DNA of 64,000 nucleotides. Source: Tetranychus cinnabarinus (lineage: Eukaryota; Arthropoda; Arachnida; Trombidiformes; Tetranychidae). The notes under the pieces were generated by a model. It ran no database searches. It worked only from the letters and a program-made list of their open reading frames with translations, and was not told the DNA's origin. This document shows, in pieces, positions 60,001-64,000 of the stretch. The translations under genes were made by a program, and so were the position numbers. The stretch lies in the NCBI GenBank assembly GCA_022266195.1, contig WHVY01000002.1, positions 6,215,001 through 6,279,000 on the forward strand, in the 5' to 3' direction. Every line of letters starts with the position of its first letter. Position 1 is the first letter of the stretch.

Positions 60001-60012
60001 AAAACACTCATC
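45030..60012. other. 15-kb gene-poor interval
   Basis: No open frame in this stretch has a recognisable domain, signal peptide with support, or spliceable neighbour; those of 60-80 codons look random. The sequence is AT-rich with frequent TAATTA, TTGATTAA and TCAATTGA words, scattered ATC/GAT trinucleotide runs (for example near 47455-47470) and short hairpins. In a window where the other 44 kb holds about 14 genes, a gap this long is unusual. It ends at the first coding exon at 60013, so long-range regulatory sequence or large non-coding exons/introns of that gene are plausible. Confidence 0.5.
54303..54338. other. Perfect 10-bp hairpin in the gene-poor interval
   Basis: AATACACTCA (54303-54312) and TGAGTGTATT (54329-54338) pair perfectly around a 16-base loop. 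Stem is too short for a typical microRNA precursor; function unknown. Confidence 0.3.
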
Positions 60013-60504
60013 ATGCCTAAATTTTTCTCCAACAGACAGCCAAATCTGTTCCGAAGTCGAAGTACCATCGACACTCCACCGGAACCTTTCCAATCAACAA
60101 ATCATCTAATTTATAACCAATCAACTTTAAAACGTTATTCCAATCACCGGCAGCCAACTATGAGAAGTGTTTCGCTCATCGATTGGCCACCAAGTCAATA
60201 TATTGTTGACACTGGAGCACCACCATCAATTTATAATCAATTTAACAACCATGCTTACCAACATCATAACCAACCTCGACAACACCAACACCTTGATGAT
60301 CATGATCAACACCATGGACATAATTCACAACCTTCTCGATCATCACTTAACCTGGAAACACTTGAAACCTTTTCCAACAACTGTGACTCTGATTCCAATT
60401 GTTCATTTTACAATAAACTTGGTGACATAGATGAAGAAGATTCAATGCCAATCCAAGAAGAGTTTATCCAGGTTAATGTTTATATCCCTGAATATTTAGT
60501 CGAG
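60013..60504 (+). CDS. First coding exon of an unrecognised gene (partial)
   Basis: 164 codons from ATG 60013 to a clean donor (GAG/gtaaga at 60505). The sequence is Gln/His/Asn/Ser-rich and looks disordered, with PPS, NHAYQHHNQP and a His/Gln/Asp tract about residues 85-115, then becomes acidic and more regular: CSFYNKLGDIDEEDSMPIQ followed by EEFIQVNVYIPEYLVE at the splice site, which could be the start of a folded domain continuing in the next exon. Read-through of the donor meets a stop six codons later. The remaining exons are not in the 3.5 kb to the window end, so the intron is long. No family is recognised; the long flanking non-coding sequence resembles that of developmental or neuronal genes. 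Confidence 0.6.
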
Positions 60505-63500
60505 GTAAGAAGATTACATTGATATTCATATTAAACGGCCCTTAAGGTTTCTCTTTTTTCTCCCACTTTTCTCTATTTTAAAATATTTAATCACTTAATC
60601 AGTTTCCAATTCATCTGACCGCGTCTAATCAATTAGCACGAATAGGAAAACAATCCAAACAACAACGTAATTTAATTAGATAATGATGAACAAACAAATA
60701 GAAACAAAAAGGTCTGTAATTTAAGCAGACCAGCAAGAATTTTAACAATTAATTTAAAAATCAAGAATAATTGACTGTAGGCTGTGAGAGAATTGAATTT
60801 ACTTGTTAATTACCAAATCAAATAAACTTGAAGGTTAAATTTTAGATTCAATGTTGAAAACAACAACAGATTTGAAGCTAAAACAACATTAAATCATTTT
60901 CTCATCAAATCTATGTGTGACAATTAGTTAAACAAACCTGATTTCCATGAGGATTACTTTGGGTTAATCAATATTACCAAGGTTTCAGTAAATGTCTATG
61001 GGTAAAGTTCACCAATAAAACCCAATGTAATCATATTGACTTAACATTTGTTTGATTGACCTTGCTCTACATGAATACTAATTGATTGTCATGAGCCAAC
61101 TAATTACACAGTACAACTCAATTTGTCCAGATTGTCCAAACAATCATCAAATGAACATTTGATTTTTAGAACAGTTGTTTTTGAAAAAACAAACAAACCC
61201 AAATTCACCTAACAATGACTAAAATCTGGTAAATTTTGACAAGACAATTGAAAAACTGTTGATTTAAGTATTGTTCAATGTCTTTAAGATGCTGTGAACA
61301 GGAAAAATTGTAGATAAAAAGTGACAAAATGGATTAATAATTAAAGACAGTTATCTACAAGGTTTTTGATGTGATCCTTGAGTTGATCCATTGATGCGAA
61401 TACAAAGTAATGTTTCACTTGTCAACCAACGTTACCTTTTAAATTGTTGATCAACGTTCACTTCATCTCTTAATGTCCTAGTTGATTGTTTACTTTCCCA
61501 TTTTCAATCAACATTGTCTTTCACCATTGTTACATTACAATTGCATTAACTGGAAAAATCACAAAACCTTTTAATACAAAACTAAACCTTTATTGATTTA
61601 ATCCTGTGAACCCAATTTCAATCAAATTTCCAAGTCAATAAATCCATCAATAATGAAAATGAAACGTTCACTCTTAATCCAATCAACACCATTTCCACCT
61701 TGATCTTTCCTATCATTTTATTAATACAATTAATTGTGATTACGATTGTTTAATTGGTTACCTTTTTTCCCATTTCTATTGATAGTAACAATCAGATATT
61801 TAGTTATGTATTACATTGATAACAAATTGAGTGAACTAATTAATAATTTTTTGTTTACCATCTATTGACTTATGAACTATTTGATTAAAAAATGAAACCC
61901 ATTATAGCCTGAAATTTTTATCAAATTATATCATTTAGGTTAACATTATTATTAGATAATTAATAGATAATTTGTGATAACTTTGATTTCAATGGTTCCA
62001 TCAACACTTAATCACAATGTTCAATGTTGCACTCTTTTTAACGATAACAATTGAATTTAAATTGTGATTCTCTATCATCTAGACATTTGCTTGTCGTGTT
62101 AACCATTGTTTAATTAATTGCTTTCCAGTTAAAATGAATTCAATTATTTTAACCGATTCTTATTATCAGCTTATCTTTATTTAATTTAGCATTGATCTTG
62201 ATTATTCTGTTTGCACTGTAATTAACCATGTATCTTTGCCTCTTCTAGACTCAGCAATAATTGAATAAATAGATTGATAATGAATCAGATAAAACCTTTG
62301 GTGTCAATTTATAGTCAATATCATCACTTTGTCAATTGATTATTACCTTTGATTGGCTCATTAATTTAACCTGATAACCTTAAGTGTTCCTCAAGCAACT
62401 ATTGATTCTAAATTCATTATGATACACAACTCACAATTAATTACACAGACACAAATCAAGATAAAGTGTTTCATTAAAATGAGAAAGGAAATGAATTGCA
62501 TCGACTGAAGAAGTGTTCAGACAATTATTTTTAATTCACACTCAATCTTCATCAAACAATCAGTTTATTATTTCCTAGATTTCCCTGAATTTCCTGAGTT
62601 TCATCACAATTATAATTTTCGATATTAAAATGGTTTCAAAAATTGTTGAATATTCAAAGGTTTTCAGATGAAATCAGATGAACTTTTGTAACTTTTGTAA
62701 ATTGAAATAAGCGCCACTGATTTTATCATTTCTTATCAACTTAAATCAATGAGTAGGAAAATGATAAAATTACAGTTAAAGTTAAAGATTTATCTTTGAC
62801 TATTTCTTAATTGTAATGATTTGATTTATTCAATTAATTGTTTTCCCCTGAAAAGGCGGCTTATTTAGCTGACCGTGAAAGTGTTAATCAAATTTTTTCT
62901 TGAATTGATTAACATCACGATAAAGCATTTAGTTAACAAGTTTACTCATTTCATAGATGAAAGTGAAAGGTGATTTGCAAGATGATTTTAAATAAAGGCA
63001 AACGTTTTAATGTTATTCAGATCATTGGAATTATCCCTGAATGGCCGTAAATAGGTTAATCATTTCGTGATTAAAGTGTTGCTATCGATGCCTTTTTTGA
63101 TGGTTAATGAACAATCAAAACTGTAGATTGGTTTCCTATCATGATTGCGTGAACAAAAATTAGCCTTAAACCGGTAAATGTTTGTTTCCAATAAACACCC
63201 GATTAACCAATTGGTAAAAATTAAATTATTATCAATATTGTTTATTTTCAATGTAAATCATCTGTTTCAATCACCTTCCATCTCAAATCAGTTGAGTTAT
63301 AAAACTGTACCAATCATGAAAACAAAATAAAGTCAAGAGTAATAAAAACGCTTGATTAGCACAATTTTTATCTTAAATTCACAACAACCATGAATTATCA
63401 AAGGCAAAGTTAAAATTCAACTCCTCTCCTTATCTCATCATTTTGCATGAAATAACTATCGATAGTTTTTGATGAAATAAAATGAAATTTGAATTTAAAG

Positions 63501-64000
63501 TGTCTCAATTTTGTATGCTAACCATAGAAAGTTGTTATTATCAAATTATGATAAAATATTATTCCAACCTCTTCCCTGTGATAATGAAAACTCATTGACA
63601 TTCATCAAATGCACTTATTCGCGAATCTTGAGCATCTCAATTTGCTCTTCAGTTGAACCCTTTCACCTCACCAAACCTTGTCTTCCTTTTTTATCATCCT
63701 TTCGATTTTACCGATCTATCGATTTATTGAGTGCGCAAAATCGCAATGTTCATGCTTCGAGGTGTTAAGAGGCTAAAAGAAAGAGGGCCAATTGAAAGAG
63801 AAGAAAGAGAAAAGGGAAAGATGAGGAGAAACGGTTCAACATAACATTTACAGCATCAACATCTTAGCATCTTCTCAATGAAACATTTTATACTTTTTAA
63901 CAATTGTTACCTTGTCAAATTTATTTGCCAATTAATGGGCTCAATTTAATTATCATCATTCCTCTTTCATACCTTTCAATCATCATAATACCATGTCTAC
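60505..64000 (+). other. Intron of the 60013 gene (partial) or intergenic
   Basis: AT-rich, no convincing second exon. The open stretch at 63511-63768 has no supporting motif. If the 60505 donor is real, this is a first intron of at least 3.5 kb. Confidence 0.45.

Noticed and set aside
63511..63768. Plus-strand 85-codon frame near the window end
   Set aside because: No motif, no acceptor in frame with the 60504 donor that could be defended.
45030..64000. CRISPR array, viral genome or bacterial-type system
   Set aside because: No regularly spaced repeats, no prokaryotic operon structure and no viral hallmark proteins were seen anywhere in the window.

Overview
This is a eukaryotic nuclear window: protein genes are split by short GT-AG introns (mostly 60-450 bases), many coding regions are followed by AATAAA signals, and the sequence is AT-rich with AT-rich introns and spacers. 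Protein affinities (an arthropod-like Cys-loop channel subunit, cereblon, SPPL2, LPCAT3/MBOAT5, BIG-type ARF-GEF, eEF1B, MARCHF5) and the compactness suggest an arthropod, most likely a chelicerate such as an acariform (spider-mite-like) mite. The taxon is inference; the sequence alone does not prove it.

Layout. 1-571: last two exons of a Cys-loop ligand-gated ion channel subunit. 1512-2351 (+): AIG1/ADTRP-type hydrolase with a stop-free intron whose length is a multiple of three. 3459-4847 (-): cereblon. 5.5-8.05 kb: a pocket of repeats (a mariner-like MITE, a second MITE nested in an older repeat, a decayed endonuclease-domain gene with a 117-bp tandem duplication, and a long foldback). 8425-12174 (+): SPPL2 intramembrane protease, whose 1.8-kb intron holds an opposite-strand secreted-peptide-like gene that looks frame-shifted. 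13396-14648 (-): secreted lipase. 15318-15986 (-): secreted Thr-rich protein. 17111-20164 (+): eight-exon LPCAT3. 20998-23047 (+): ZNF318-like zinc finger, tail to tail with 23170-24804 (-) MIOS, which lacks its beta-propeller. MIOS is head to head with TBCK (25203-27728, +). 29002-33378 (+): BIG/ARFGEF lacking its C-terminal end. 34033-34689 (+): eEF1B. 34.84-35.34 kb: decayed MARCHF5 copy. 35492-36145 (-): unknown protein. 37562-39605 (-): intact four-exon MARCHF5. 40864-42030 (+): six-exon PSMG2. 43.0-44.2 kb (-): decayed leucine-rich-repeat-like gene. 45-60 kb: 15 kb without a convincing gene. 60013-60504 (+): first coding exon of an unrecognised gene whose intron runs past the window end.

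Most genes are unrelated housekeeping functions. The functional echo worth noting is the divergent MIOS/TBCK pair, both linked to mTORC1 signalling, sharing a 398-bp spacer. SPPL2, LPCAT3, MARCHF5 and BIG act on membranes or membrane traffic, but nothing suggests co-regulation beyond short promoter-proximal words noted in the findings. No bacterial-type operon, CRISPR array, rRNA or convincing tRNA was seen.
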